64,000 bases of DNA from Viscum album (Eukaryota > Streptophyta > Magnoliopsida > Santalales > Viscaceae): positions 596,278,818-596,342,817 of the forward strand of contig OY728158.1 in assembly GCA_963277665.1 (NCBI GenBank), read 5' to 3'. Numbering within the stretch: position 1 is the stretch's first letter; the number at the start of each line of letters is the position of its first letter. The notes beneath the pieces were generated by a model. The model had not been told where the DNA came from. It did no database searches and was given only the letters and a program-made list of their open reading frames with translations. Made by a program: the position numbers and the translations under genes. Below are positions 26,901 through 38,350 of this stretch, in pieces.

Positions 26901-27697
26901 ATATTATTTTAATCGTTAATTGCTTTGCTTCATTTTAAATGTCAGGAAACTACGCGGTTAACCTGCATGACTAATAAAAATTTTAAATGGTGAAAATAAT
27001 GACAATTATTCTATTATTAATAAAATTAATATTGGTAACAATTTTAATAATTATATAGTATTAATAGAACTTTTAATAAAATGAATTCTTCAATAGTAAT
27101 TTTTCATTAATGGTAATAATATATAGGGATTTCTTTATTTTAGTTCAATATCATTCTACTTTATTTAACTTTATTTATTTGTATACTGCAACTGTGCAGT
27201 TTGCGCATGCCACTAGCGACCCTGCGCGGACCGTGCGGTAGCTTCTGCCCACTTCAAAAGTCACCACACAGGTACCCAAGCTGACTGCATGACCACCGCT
27301 AACCGTGCGGTGCCCGCGCACCGGTCTAAGACCCATCTCAAATCTTGTATAATAATAATATTAATAAAAATAATAACAAAAATAATAATAATAATAACAA
27401 TAACAATAATAATAATAAAATTATTAACCATAAAAATTTCAAATAACATAATAAATGAAAAACTTCACTCATTTTAAATTTTCTAAAGGCAGGAGAATCG
27501 TGTCGAGGCCTAAGCGGAGTCACACGAGGTTTCTAAAACACACTCTACCCAAGGGCCCAATGACGTCAGCTGAAAAACATGCATTTTTAAAATAAATAAA
27601 AGGTTTTTTGTCCGGGACTCAACTCGAACCCCCACATAATTTATTTGAGGACAAAGTAATAATGAATTAAAATAATTAATTCAGTCGAGGTGTGGCA

Positions 27698-27702
27698 ATG
27701 CC
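27698..27702. repeat. Target-site duplication of element B, right copy (ATGCC)
   Basis: It matches ATGTC at 16977-16981 in four of five bases and directly follows the terminal CA of the LTR. The next bases, CATTATGAAGA, continue the host sequence seen uninterrupted in the other arm. Confidence 0.7.
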
Positions 27703-28117
27703 CATTATGAAGAATGGGTTTATTATGTTTAAATTGTGTTTTTAGTTTACTAGTTTTTAATTTCCACCTTTTAGATGATCATTCCAATTGTACAATTTCA
27801 TGATTAATGTAGGTTACCCGGAACAAGGATCTATAGTGACCAAATTCCAACACCAAACATGAATAAACTCCAAACCATTTGAATACCTAGTGTACTAACG
27901 TGAAATTGATGATCCTAGAATACCTCATACGTTGATTTAAAACCCTATCTCTGATGTATTTTACTCTATCTCCAATCATTCAATCAATTGAAATTTCAAT
28001 TACTTTATTTAATTTATATCATACAGATCACTCATTTGGGTTCGACACTCAATCTTTCCAAGTACCACAACTTTTTATTTGGTTTTTTTGAGTGTAACAA
28101 ATTATTAAATTTGTGTA
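27703..28117 (+). repeat. Inverted-repeat arm 1, inner piece (right of element B)
   Basis: It is homologous to the reverse complement of about 28151-28564. Anchors include CCATTATGAAGA at the start, GCATTCCAAT-like sequence, ACACCAAACATGAATAAAC and TGGGTTC, in the same order. It ends at the centre of the palindrome, a spacer of about 30 bp containing CCCTCGTAGGG. Confidence 0.75.
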
Positions 28118-28150
28118 CCCTCGTAGGGTGTCATTAAATTATTATGGATC

Positions 28151-29600
28151 TATACATATTTAATAATTTATAAAACATAGAAATTTTTTCAAAAAGGTGC
28201 CTTAGTTGGAATTTCTGAGTTTTGAACCCACATGGATTATCTGTATTGTATTAATTAATTAATGGAAATAAAATCTCATTTTATAGAATGATTGTAGATA
28301 TAGATAAATATATAAAAGAACAACTTTTAAATCACAAGACTAGGCATGCAAGGATTTGTGATTACTAGGTTCATGAACTAAGGATTCAATTTATTTTGGG
28401 TTTATTCATGTTTGGTGTCAGACTTGTATTAGCAGGGATCCTTGGTAGGGATACCCTACACTAATCTTATAACTTCAACATTGGAATGCTCAAATAATAG
28501 GTGAAAATAAAAAAAAGGATACCTAAAACCCTATTTATTCATTTTCTACATAATCTTCATAATGGTCATACACAATTGATGAAAATTAATTAATGCAATA
28601 AATTGATACTCCTTAAAATGTTGAAAATGGTCATGAAATACACAAATAATAGGGATTATAATTATGAAAAAGTGTTTTAGAAATAAAAAACATGTAAATA
28701 ATGTAGAAATAATACCTAACAACACACCCCCCAACAATCACATCACCCGAAACAAAGGAAAATACTCGCTCATGCTAGGCATATTGAGAACAAGAAGCAT
28801 GGATACCCAAAGGAGAATGGTGGAAAAGATCGGTGGAAAGTAATGGCTTTCTAGTGAAACTATGTGTGTTGATAGTTGTCTATGTGTGTCTCTCCATGAT
28901 CTTAGCTCTTCTAGATGGTTGAAAAGAGGGTTTAATAAATAAACCTATACATCAAAACTCTCAGCACCAACACATTAAAATTATTCTTCTTGATGGTTTT
29001 ACACCATTTAAGGATTACAAATCAAGTAATGTGAGGCATATATGGATTCTAAAAGTCATATATGTATCAAAATTCTTATGAGATGTATTATATATACATC
29101 ATGTACAAGATTATCATAAATTGAATTTACTTACAGACTTGCAATGAGATTCACAGTCTTCAAATGTGATGAACTCACATTATAAAATGAGTATACTACA
29201 TGCAAATGTATTCCTCCACGTTTTAAAGCATAATTTTCCTTCATGTTATTTTTTATTATTGCTTCAAAATTCCATTTTTGTGCCACTTTTCATCGCATGT
29301 TGTGCGAAGTTTTAATTTTCTCCATATTCATATTTATTCAATCCTTATCCAAATACCTTTTGAATCCTCCAATAAAACACAAAACAATTTGAATATTTCA
29401 TGAATTGGAAGTATTAATCTATTAAATATAGAAATCAATTCATTAAAATAACATAATTTTTTCCATAAAATAAATAGATTGGTAGACCATCTACATCATA
29501 TCCAACCTGAGGGAACATTCAAAATACCTTTCACAGGGTGGTGAAAAAGCTATTATTTATTTCATATCATTACATGGTGGTAAACTATGGTTATCTAACA
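28151..29600 (-). repeat. Inverted-repeat arm 2, uninterrupted copy of about 1.45 kb
   Basis: Read on the minus strand from 29600, it is colinear with the three pieces of arm 1 (about 1.40 kb in total). It starts TGTTAGATAACC and ends near AAATTATTAAATATG. A GTGGGTTC word near the inner end and a TATA-like promoter region in arm 1 suggest each arm is an LTR-like unit of an unidentified element. A fold-back transposon arm is the alternative. No protein was recognised. Confidence 0.7.
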
Positions 29601-31239
29601 TGATAAGCTCTTACATTCAAAAACTCACTAATTATCTTTCAATTTTTTTATGTTTTATTATATTTTATAAAATTAATGAAAAATATTGTGGGATTGAGAA
29701 TTAAATTATTAAAGTATAAATTTAAAAAAATGGTGATGGAAACAAAATGAATTTATTTTTCAGAGAACTGACTTTTTCCTAGGGCCAATTAACGTGGTTA
29801 CTTAATTATTAAATATTTTTTTTAATTAAATTAGATGACTCATTCATGAACTAAATATACATTAGAGTATTGTGTGTAAAGTTTTACATTCATATGAAGT
29901 TTCTTTCATAACCCAAACTTCACATCCTCAAATAATCAATGTTAATGGAGAACCATAATCAAGTGTGTGGAAACTTCTATGACCCGACCCCATCGTATTA
30001 TTTTTCAACCCCTAAATAAACTAATATTTACTATATGAATAGTTTCTTCCTAGGAATGAGAGGGAATGATTGTAAATTAATTAATATAATGATTTTGGGA
30101 GGCTTTTAAAAGAGGGGTGGATGATCGCCATACCTATTTTAATCATATCTCTTTCTCTCACCACAGATATAATATGCACATAAAATATTTATGGAAAAGG
30201 ATTTAGATATATAATAAATCTTTTTCCAAGGTCATGCTTCATGGTAGTAACAGAACATTGAGAGTGTAAGAGTTCGTTATGGAATAAAGAGAGAGAGATA
30301 GAATGGGAGAAAACCGTTTAATTAGAAATTTGAATGAGTTACAAAGACAAATGGACTAAAAATATATAAAAAACTATCTAATAATTAGTCTCCAAACATA
30401 ATTTGAGATCCCTATTCTTTTTCATAACAGATTTACCCTACTATTTACAACCACTTTTATCCTGTGGTCGGATATATGAATCTCAAAAAAAATAAATTAA
30501 AATCTTGGTATATTTATTCCCTTGAATTGTTAGAGTATTATATTTTTATTCCATTTAAATATATCCTTATTAATTTATTTATTAATGAGATAGAGTGTAC
30601 ACGACATGAAATATAATAGTTTGTATCATTAATATTTTAAACTATCCAGATTCAAAACATACTTCATCTTTCTTTTAAAATATATACATTGAACATGTGG
30701 AATTGTGCATGAGAGTGGGAATATCAAAAGTGTTATTGAGAATGGATGGAGGTTAGCTGAAGTGGTTCTGATTAATCGTGTGTTATTTTTAGAATATCCC
30801 ATGTTCACATGGCCAAATTTGGGAAGTGAAAGTTTATATAGATATTTTCCATATATGAATTTCATGTATCCATTTTTCTTGTGTAGATTATTCATGTAGT
30901 TATTTTTTACTTCTCGCTGAAAACTATTATGTAGCCATTACTCAAAATTTAGTCAATGTTCTCAAAATACATGATTTCAGTAGCCATTTTCCTATGTAAA
31001 TGTAGAGAACATTTTATACTTACATAGGTCGTAGGCTATGTATTAGTTTAAAAAACCTCAAAATTTCCATAATCAAAATTAAACATGTAAATTTAGAATT
31101 CCAACCAATTTTTCCAAACAAAGTTTTATTTAAATAAGAATCAACCAGAAATTAATAAATCAATTCATTACATGGAGAAAATGATTAAAATATTAATATT
31201 TAATTATTAATATGTTAAAAAATTCTTGGAAAATATTGC
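29601..31239. other. AT-rich intergenic DNA, no gene recognised
   Basis: Both strands are full of stops and no motif was recognised. Short open frames near 30.6-30.9 kb overlap on opposite strands and lack any known domain. Confidence 0.5.
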
Positions 31240-32260
31240 CATTAGTTTTCTAAAAACCATCGAGAATAAAAAATATAGAGATAGTCAAACACCCATAAAC
31301 CTCAATATTGACACAACCAAATTGAGCTCGCATATCGGTTTTGGGTTCTAGGTTCCACCCATAGCCATGAAAACTGTTACACCTACTATGGGTTGGTCTA
31401 TCAATGAGGCACCCACTGGGTCCCCTTAGAATTAGAATTGTATATATACCTTCTCTTGGATCCTCAGTCTCGATCATGGTCGAGGATCAATACCTGTTAC
31501 ACTAGGAAATCACATCACTTGGCATCATCAATATGTTAGAATATCTTCATCAGCTACTCATGGTATTTCCTCATAGGAAACATTCAAAAGATGGTTCACG
31601 ATCCTCCTCAGTCTACAGTTTAACAGTAGGATGGCCCAATCACCCAACCTGGTCTTGGGCTGCATAAGCACTATCTGCCTAGGCCTAATCATATTATATA
31701 ATAGTGGGTATCTTATCCTTTTCCCATCACAACGATATTGAACAAATCAAATTCCATGAAGGATGAACTTTAAGGCCTACACGGACTAGGATCACTAGGT
31801 CCACCCTTGACTTCAGCTTAGAAGCATCTTGAAGCACCATACACGGAATAATGGGTCTTGTTTGTCCGGCCACACCTCACAAGAGGTCTTGAGACCATTC
31901 AGAGTCTCAATGTTTTAGCCTCAATAATCGATGGATGAGGTGACAAGCTTAACACAAGGGTTATGAATGACCCCTGTAGATAACACATTTAATTATAATT
32001 TTTAATCAAATCAAATTATTATATTTTATTATATAATCCATGGAAACACCCATAGTTATGTTATTGAGTGTCCACATGCATTGTAAATAGACATAAATGT
32101 CATAGGGAAAGTAAGTGAGACCACATAACCTTTACTAAATATTTTCTAAAAATTTTATGAGGGCTGAAATGAGCTACAATGGCTCATCCACACCCGCCCA
32201 ACCATTCCCTCAACTAGTTCTGGCTGGGTGGACATCCTGGTCCCCAAACCCAGTCCAAAC
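31240..32260. other. Less AT-rich unidentified repeat-like segment
   Basis: This stretch is richer in GC than both neighbours and has a minus-strand TATA-like word (GTATATATAC at about 31440). The composition change suggests a separate insertion, perhaps an LTR fragment. The open frame at 31250-31477 on the minus strand has no recognisable domain. It may be the distal LTR of the reverse-strand element whose gag lies at 33.3-34.1 kb, but I could not match it to the sequence right of that gag. Confidence 0.35.
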
Positions 32261-33309
32261 ATCCAAAATTATTTAATTATAACATTTACAATTAATTATT
32301 GCATTAAAATACAACATTATCTAATGATGAAAACTCACCATGTCACCTCATCAGAGTAGAATAATTTTAAACAAGGTGTGGTCCACTCTTAAAAAAACCA
32401 AAACTGCACCATGAAAAATACACAAATAATATCACCAATTCAATGTCCCAATAATTTAAATTAGGAAAAATATATTAAAAAATTAAAAAGTATTATGTAT
32501 TTCGATAGAACAATGTGTATAAGTTGGTGGATGTCATATCAGGTTCCCCACTTTCTAGGATGAGTGAAATACCAATAAAAAATAACAATAAACACTAAAA
32601 TCTGATGGAATCAATAGAAATACTTAAAATAGACACACATTAAATTATAAAAAATGAGGAGAAAAAACATTAATAGAGGGAAGATGATGAAATTGTCTAC
32701 CAATTCTATCAAGTCACACTCACAATTACACCAAATAGGGGACAAAACAATAATGGGACCTCTAGAAGAGATCCTCCCCATGAGACCCATAAAACTGATG
32801 AAAAATGGGGACCAAGACTCTCATTATAATTTTTAAATATGTTGGCAAACTCTCATAGTATGATGTCATAAAATATTAGGTTACCCTCATTAGTCCAATT
32901 TACACATCCTGAAACCCCCAGAACACCCCTGGAACGTCATTAATATCATGAATCACTATTAACATTGTGAATTTCATGTTATAGGTTTTTAGCATCCATG
33001 AGGCACTATCTTCCTCCAGTACTCACATGAACCCCTCGGCCTCCCACTAACACCTAAACCATGTTCAATATATTATTTTTTGGATATTAAAAACCTCGGT
33101 ATCTAATTTCATTACCCATATCTCAAAATGACCAACTATATAAATAGAAAATTTAATTTCTCCCATAAATACTTTAGATCCATACAGATACGGGTTTTAC
33201 AATGTATTTTTTATTGGGTTTCACATTTTCCATGTTCATTGTAGCTGAAATATTAGACCATAGTTAGTGGGTTATTTGGATCATTTCATTCATTCATTAT
33301 ATTAGTTGG
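32261..33309. other. No gene recognised; possible decayed interior of a reverse-strand element
   Basis: This segment lies downstream (minus-strand sense) of the gag remnant at 33310-34110. No protease or RT motif was seen, so the element may also be gag-only, or the pol may be lost. Confidence 0.4.
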
Positions 33310-34110
33310 TTTCTTCAAATCCCATCGACATTAATTTGCATGAATCCCTTAAATTACATACCTATAACATCAACTTATTCCACTTATTCAATTTTCTTGA
33401 TGTTTCTTATCACATTTATAAAACGGGGTAGTTGGATTTTCTTCCCTTAGTGAGATTTATCCAGTAACCCTCAAGAATTAAACTCTAATAACATCATTTT
33501 AACTCAAACCCCATGAAAACACTAAAAATAACTAATATCAATCATAACTATTTGGCAACATTAGTCTATTCTTGTATAGTTTTCATATCCTGAATTTTAA
33601 GGATTTTCAAGGATTTAGATTTATTCCACTAATGAAGATGTCAACCTTACATTTCAGATCAATGATAATGATAGTGGTGTAAATTGAAAGCCTTGTGATG
33701 TTACACTCATAAGAAAAAATAGATTCACCGTCCCTTTTCGTGAGACCAAGAAACTCCCTCCTAATTTTAGATGGAGATTATAAGTAAAATATTTGTTAAC
33801 AAATATTTTCTTAAATTAATCCCAGTGCACAAATTTGAGGTCTTCCATGGGTTTCATAATTTGATAGGTTTCCACCATTTCATTTTAATCTCCTTCTAAA
33901 TAATAAACATCAAAAATAACTTTCTCATTCTCAGATATTTGTAGGGAAAAGATTAACTTCCCAATAGAATTAACCCATTGTTCCTCTATCATTGGATTTG
34001 AGGATACACAAAAAGTGAGAGGCCTTTGTTGCATAAATGTCTCAACTATGCATTGTTATATCTTTGGAGAAGGATTTTGTTCCACATGATTCATGTTATG
34101 AATTATAACT
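33310..34110 (-). pseudogene. Tekay-like gypsy gag pseudogene (element D)
   Basis: The minus strand shows the capsid signature in one long frame. FMQQRPLTF is followed by PMIEEQWVNSIGKLIFSLQ, then ENEKVIFDVYYLEGD, and about 33860-33700 reads FKKIFVNKYF with KLGGSFLVSRKGTVN. These match the usual gag order (P-x-F, AE-x-W-x-x-x-I, F-x-L-x-G-x-A, W-x-x-F-x-x-x-F-x-x-K-Y-F, E-F-x-x-L-x-x-G). Near 33330-33430 a decayed zinc knuckle pair reads FYKCDKKHQEN and CYRYVI. In-frame stops make it a pseudogene. It is close in type to the gag of element C. Its 5' LTR should lie to the right, where 34330-35340 loosely resembles the element A LTR. Confidence 0.72.
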
Positions 34111-34329
34111 GGATTTATTTGTGAATGTCTAGTCATGTGGTTCACAACTACCACTCCCATCATATTAGGAATTTCATTTGGGAAATCATTACATTATTTT
34201 TCACATACATTTTTGGAATGATTTCTAGTATTATCATCTATTTACTAAGACAAAGGGAATTTAAAGATGAAGGTAATAAAATTAATAAGAATATAAATTA
34301 AAAAATATAAATATTAAAAAGAATAACTC

Positions 34330-35340
34330 ATAAATTTCATGTATATAGAAGGTTACGAATTTTTAAGTCTGAATCTAGGTTATTCATTGTCAACTTTATA
34401 TAATGTTTTATAACCTAATCTCTAAAAATAACTAAACCTTACTATAATATCAACTATATCTACCCAAATACCAGAAAAATATTATTAGATTATTTTATAC
34501 ATAAAATTCCATAAAAAACAACCCATAAATCTAAAGTCCTAGTGTCTTTGGGAGATTATACACATAATATTTCAACATAATCATAAACTATAGAAAAAAT
34601 ATTTCAAAATTCATATGGTTATACTATGTTTCTTTGTTATTTTAATTTTTAAAATGATTTTATAGCGACATAAAAAAAATAAAAGTGTAATCTATAAAGT
34701 ATTGTAAGGGAATAGACATGATAAGTAAATATAACATAAGGTTTAAGAAGCCTAACATGATATCATACAAGAGAATAGTCACATGAAATAATGACATAAA
34801 GAAGTAGATATCATAAGATTATGACATCAAAAAAATGTGGCAAAATATAAAACATGGAATCATAACCATAAGTCAAGGATCACTTCCAAGAAAACACAAC
34901 ATTGTGTATTAGGCTAATTTCATGTTCAGCATACATGGTATCTCATGAAATGGAAACATTACCTAATAAATTTGGGGGCTATTTAATTCATAACCCACCA
35001 GTCACATCATAATATGTACATTCATATGTGGTCCACATAATGAATTAATTCATGTGGCATATGCATAAAGAAAACCCTTGAAAAAGGAGTGGGTGACATA
35101 ATCTTATCACAAAACATTAACAAAGGATATATCATAATCACTATAGGAAAAATAATTTTTATTATTATTGGTTATTTTTAAGGGATAAAATTCATTAAAA
35201 GTAGTCCCATGAAAATTATTGTTTTCATGGATAAGAGGATCCATAGTAATTTCTTTATGGTAGTTTACGATGGAATACTTATTCATCACAAAAGGCATTA
35301 ACACAATTGCACATTCTATGACATAAATTAGTTATTTTCA
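34330..35340 (-). repeat. Possible decayed LTR fragment of element D, related to element A LTRs
   Basis: It has the same style and partial word order as the 3' part of the element A LTR: ATAACATAAGG and ACATGATATCAT-like words, then TCAAGGATCACT as at 3498, then a GGGTGA-type word. It lies where the 5' LTR of the reverse-strand gag should be. No boundaries or primer-binding site could be fixed, so it is a weak call. Confidence 0.35.
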
Positions 35341-35509
35341 ATAGATTTTTTAATACATAGTAAATAGTCTTTGTGGAAAACTTATTCGAATCGATCAATG
35401 ACAAATATTTTTGGATGGGCAGGACATATTATTGTTGGATGAGATTTTTCTCAATAGATATTTATTCCGCCGCAATAAACCACCACAAAAATAGCAACAA
35501 AAATATAAC

Positions 35510-35518
35510 TATAAATAG
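35510..35518 (+). promoter_or_regulatory. TATA box of a probable LTR promoter
   Basis: TATAAATAG is followed by a CT-rich leader (CTCTCATTCTC) and, near 35625, a sequence like a 5' splice site (CAAGGTATT). It lies about 1.9 kb upstream of the Athila-like gag and could belong to its 5' LTR. Confidence 0.4.
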
Positions 35519-35639
35519 ACTTATTCCCCTTAAATTCTCTCATTCTCTTAAGTGGTCCCTTATTATCTTGTTCTCTCAAAGCATCCTCCAATGTTCAAAT
35601 TTTCAACAAAAAAATTTCAAGGTATTATTTAAATTTATA

Positions 35640-36930
35640 TAATTATTATAAGGTTTTTGTGATTAATTGTTTAATTGTTATGATATTTTTGTGTTTATTT
35701 TTTTATGTATTTATGCAAACTGTTAATTAGTTTAATATGTTGAAAATTAGTAAAAAAATAATCAATATTAGTGAAAATAACTAAATATTAATATAAATTA
35801 TAATCAATATGTCGCTAATTAATATAATTAGTAAAAAATAGTATAAATAATTATAAATTAATAAAATATTTTATAAATTAATAAAATTTAATATAAACTA
35901 AAATTTTTTGTATAAACAAAAAAAATTATTATAAATTATTATGAATTAGAATAGTTTAATATATATGAGTATAAATATATAAATAGTTATTTATATTATT
36001 ATAGATTAGTGTAAATTTATTAATATTAGTATAAATAAATATAAATTATCATAAATTAATCATCAATTAGAATAAATTATCAAAAATTACCAAAATATAT
36101 ATAAATATATATAATTTAAAATAAATTGATATAAATCAATAAAAATTATTTTAAATTACCAAAAAAAAGTTTAATTTTGTTTCTAATTAGTATAATTAAT
36201 GAAGCAATATTACAAAAGAGTATAAAATAAATTAAAAATATTATATATTATTTAAAATTTGAATAAATTAATAAAAATAATTTATAAATTAATAAAAAAT
36301 AGTTTATATTATTATAAATTTTTGTTAATTTTACAAATAATAGAAAAATATCATTTCAATTTAGTATAAATGCAACCAAATTTAGAATAATAAATAAATA
36401 ATTAGTATAAATGAGTATGAATTATTTAAAAATATTATAAATTACATAAAATTAGTATAAAATAATAAAAATTAGTATAAATGAAATACAATTAGCTTAA
36501 AGTTAAAAAAATTATAAATTAATAGAAAGGTCTAAATTATTATAAATTATGATAATTTAATAAAAATTAACTTAAAAATTATCAAACTTTAGTATAAAGA
36601 TGTATCTAATAAGAATAATTAAAAAAATAGTGTATATCAGTACAAATAAATTAAAAATATCTTATGTTATGTAATATTATTACAGTTTAGAAAAATTAGT
36701 ACAATTTTAGTAAAATTAGTTTAGATTAATAAAAATATGTATAAATTAATAAGATATAGTTTTTATTTTTATATAATATGATAAATTAAAAAAGATTAGT
36801 ATAAATTAGTATAAATTAGAAAAATTAAAATAAAAAAATTATATTTATTAAAATTAATTTAAATTAAATGTTATGGATAAATTAAAAAAAAGAATATAAA
36901 ATATAATAAATTATGATAAATTAATTAATA
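35640..36930. repeat. Extremely AT-rich degenerate array of ATTAGTATAAAT-type words
   Basis: About 1.3 kb consists almost only of A and T with rare G. It is built of variants of TTAGTATAAATTA and AATAAATTA at irregular spacing of about 12-20 bp. No array like this appears near the 3' end of the Athila-like element. It may have grown inside one LTR, or it may be an independent AT minisatellite. Confidence 0.7.
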
Positions 36931-37429
36931 TTTATTCCTTCACCACATATTAAATTGAAGTGCCTCTATAAACCATATAAAATGGCAGCGTAAGTTTTAA
37001 TATTTGATTGGTGACAATCAGAAAAACAACATGTGAAACTCTTTTTAGAGATGGTTCACGTAATATCAAGTTGTTTAATATTTTTGTAAACAAAAAAAAA
37101 TAAGAAATATAAAAAATATAAAAAACAAAGAATAAAATCCTTCATAATTCTATAAAATTTTCAATGAAAGCCTCTTAGCCTCACAAAAAATCCCTCCGAT
37201 TTTTTTCGATCCTAAAATCAAGAGAAATTTCACCAAATTAAGTGGAACATCAATGATAATCAAAATATTTCCCATATAATTTATCATAATATGAAAAATT
37301 ATATTGATAAAAACATGAAGAACGCTATTCCTCTAATATAAATTACCAAATCCTTTTTATTTAATATCCCAAAATAAGGGTATATTTTGAATTAAAATTA
37401 GGTTTTATTCAACTTATACCTCATTTCCA

Positions 37430-38350
37430 TGGGCTATACAGTGAGTATTCTCATATTCTCCTTAAAGAGTTCTAAGTGGTGTGATCTACCATAAATCCTC
37501 AAAGGGTTTCTGAAAAAGGAATGACAATTAGAGCCTTTCCTTTCTCTGTATATGAATCAACCATGTCGTGATTTTACTACCCTCATTGTTCCATAAATTT
37601 ATGGAATGAAATGATGTGACTCAGAGAAATTATTTCCCACTTATCAAAATTCTTTTATCCAAAATAAATTTGTGGTATCCATCAATTCCCCAATGCATCA
37701 ATCAATGAGTACTATGAGAGGTTTTAAATGTTGTGGAAACATTCCCATAACCCAAAATAATTTAATAACTCTTGATCTAATAAATTTATGAGGGCTTATT
37801 AGTTATGGAGAGAACTCTCATCAATGCCAAAAGGGGAAGTGATCTTATTGATAAAACTCTAGCAGTTTCACAATATCCCATAAAATTATTATTGAAAACA
37901 CTCATCAATTTGATAATAAATCACATGGTCTAGTAAATCATGTTTAAGGGAATGAATATATAGGTCCCAATATGATGGATAAGTATATTAGTGAGCTTTC
38001 AGATCTTCTGAAATAACTAGTTTTAGTTTCTAAATATCTAACCTCATCTTATCCATAATTTCAGTTTCCTAAACCTATCAAAAACTATGGGATATGTTTC
38101 ACACCAACACATAAAACAGATACGTGTACTCAATTATAGGATAATCCATAAAATTCATCTAGGCCAATATTGATCGATGAAACATTTAATCAGAGGAATG
38201 CCAACCCTCAACAATCAGGACCATTCTATAGAAACTCCAACCAACCCTGATATGATCCCTTCTATCTTACCTATAACCAAGTCTAGAAAGACCATACACA
38301 CTTGAGGTATGGTATTCTCATCTCCCACCGCCATGAATTCTATCCTCAAA
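37430..38350 (+). pseudogene. Athila-like gypsy gag pseudogene
   Basis: Gag is the particle protein. Reading across stops, the plus strand shows IRAFPFSV near 37520, then SINLWNEM, SKFFYPK, ICGIHQFPNASINEYYERF and, near 38090, YGICFTPTHKTDTCTQL. These correspond in order to Athila gag landmarks: the RAFPFSL block, the W-x-E-M/F block, K-F-F-P, the EY-x-E-R-F block and the C-G-I-C...H-x-T-D-x-C motif. After it come asparagine- and tyrosine-rich words (GPFYRNSNQP) like the Athila gag tail. Many in-frame stops show it is dead. Protease follows at 39280 and RT at 39836, so this is the 5' part of one element, cut later by the copia insertion. Confidence 0.75.

Larger units (their letters stand above)
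16982..27697 (-). mobile_element. Element B: gag-only gypsy-type LTR retrotransposon with about 4.15 kb LTRs
   Basis: Direct repeats at 16982-21105 and 23528-27697 share colinear sequence throughout, including a GC-rich block and AAT arrays. The 2422 bp interior encodes a broken gag on the minus strand and has an initiator tRNA-Met primer-binding site next to the right LTR, so the element reads right to left. Flanking 5-mers ATGTC and ATGCC form the target duplication. No pol is present, so it must have depended on a partner element. LTR lengths and the gag-only interior fit a LARD or TR-GAG element. The two LTRs have diverged with many transitions, so the insertion is old. Confidence 0.87.
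23528..27697 (-). repeat. Element B 5' LTR (right copy)
   Basis: This direct repeat of 16982-21105 runs, on the minus strand, from TGCCACACC at 27697 to the primer-binding site. It contains the same order of GC-rich stretch (about 25910-26575), AAT array (26578-26900), GC block (27190-27340) and second AAT run (27345-27425). A run of 15 G at 26548-26562 corresponds to only six G in the other LTR. Confidence 0.85.

Noticed and set aside
36985..37000. TGGCAGCGTAAG as a possible Athila-type primer-binding site (TGGCGCCGTT...)
   Set aside because: Only about seven of the first nine bases agree and the GC-rich remainder is absent. The position upstream of gag is right, but the match is too weak.
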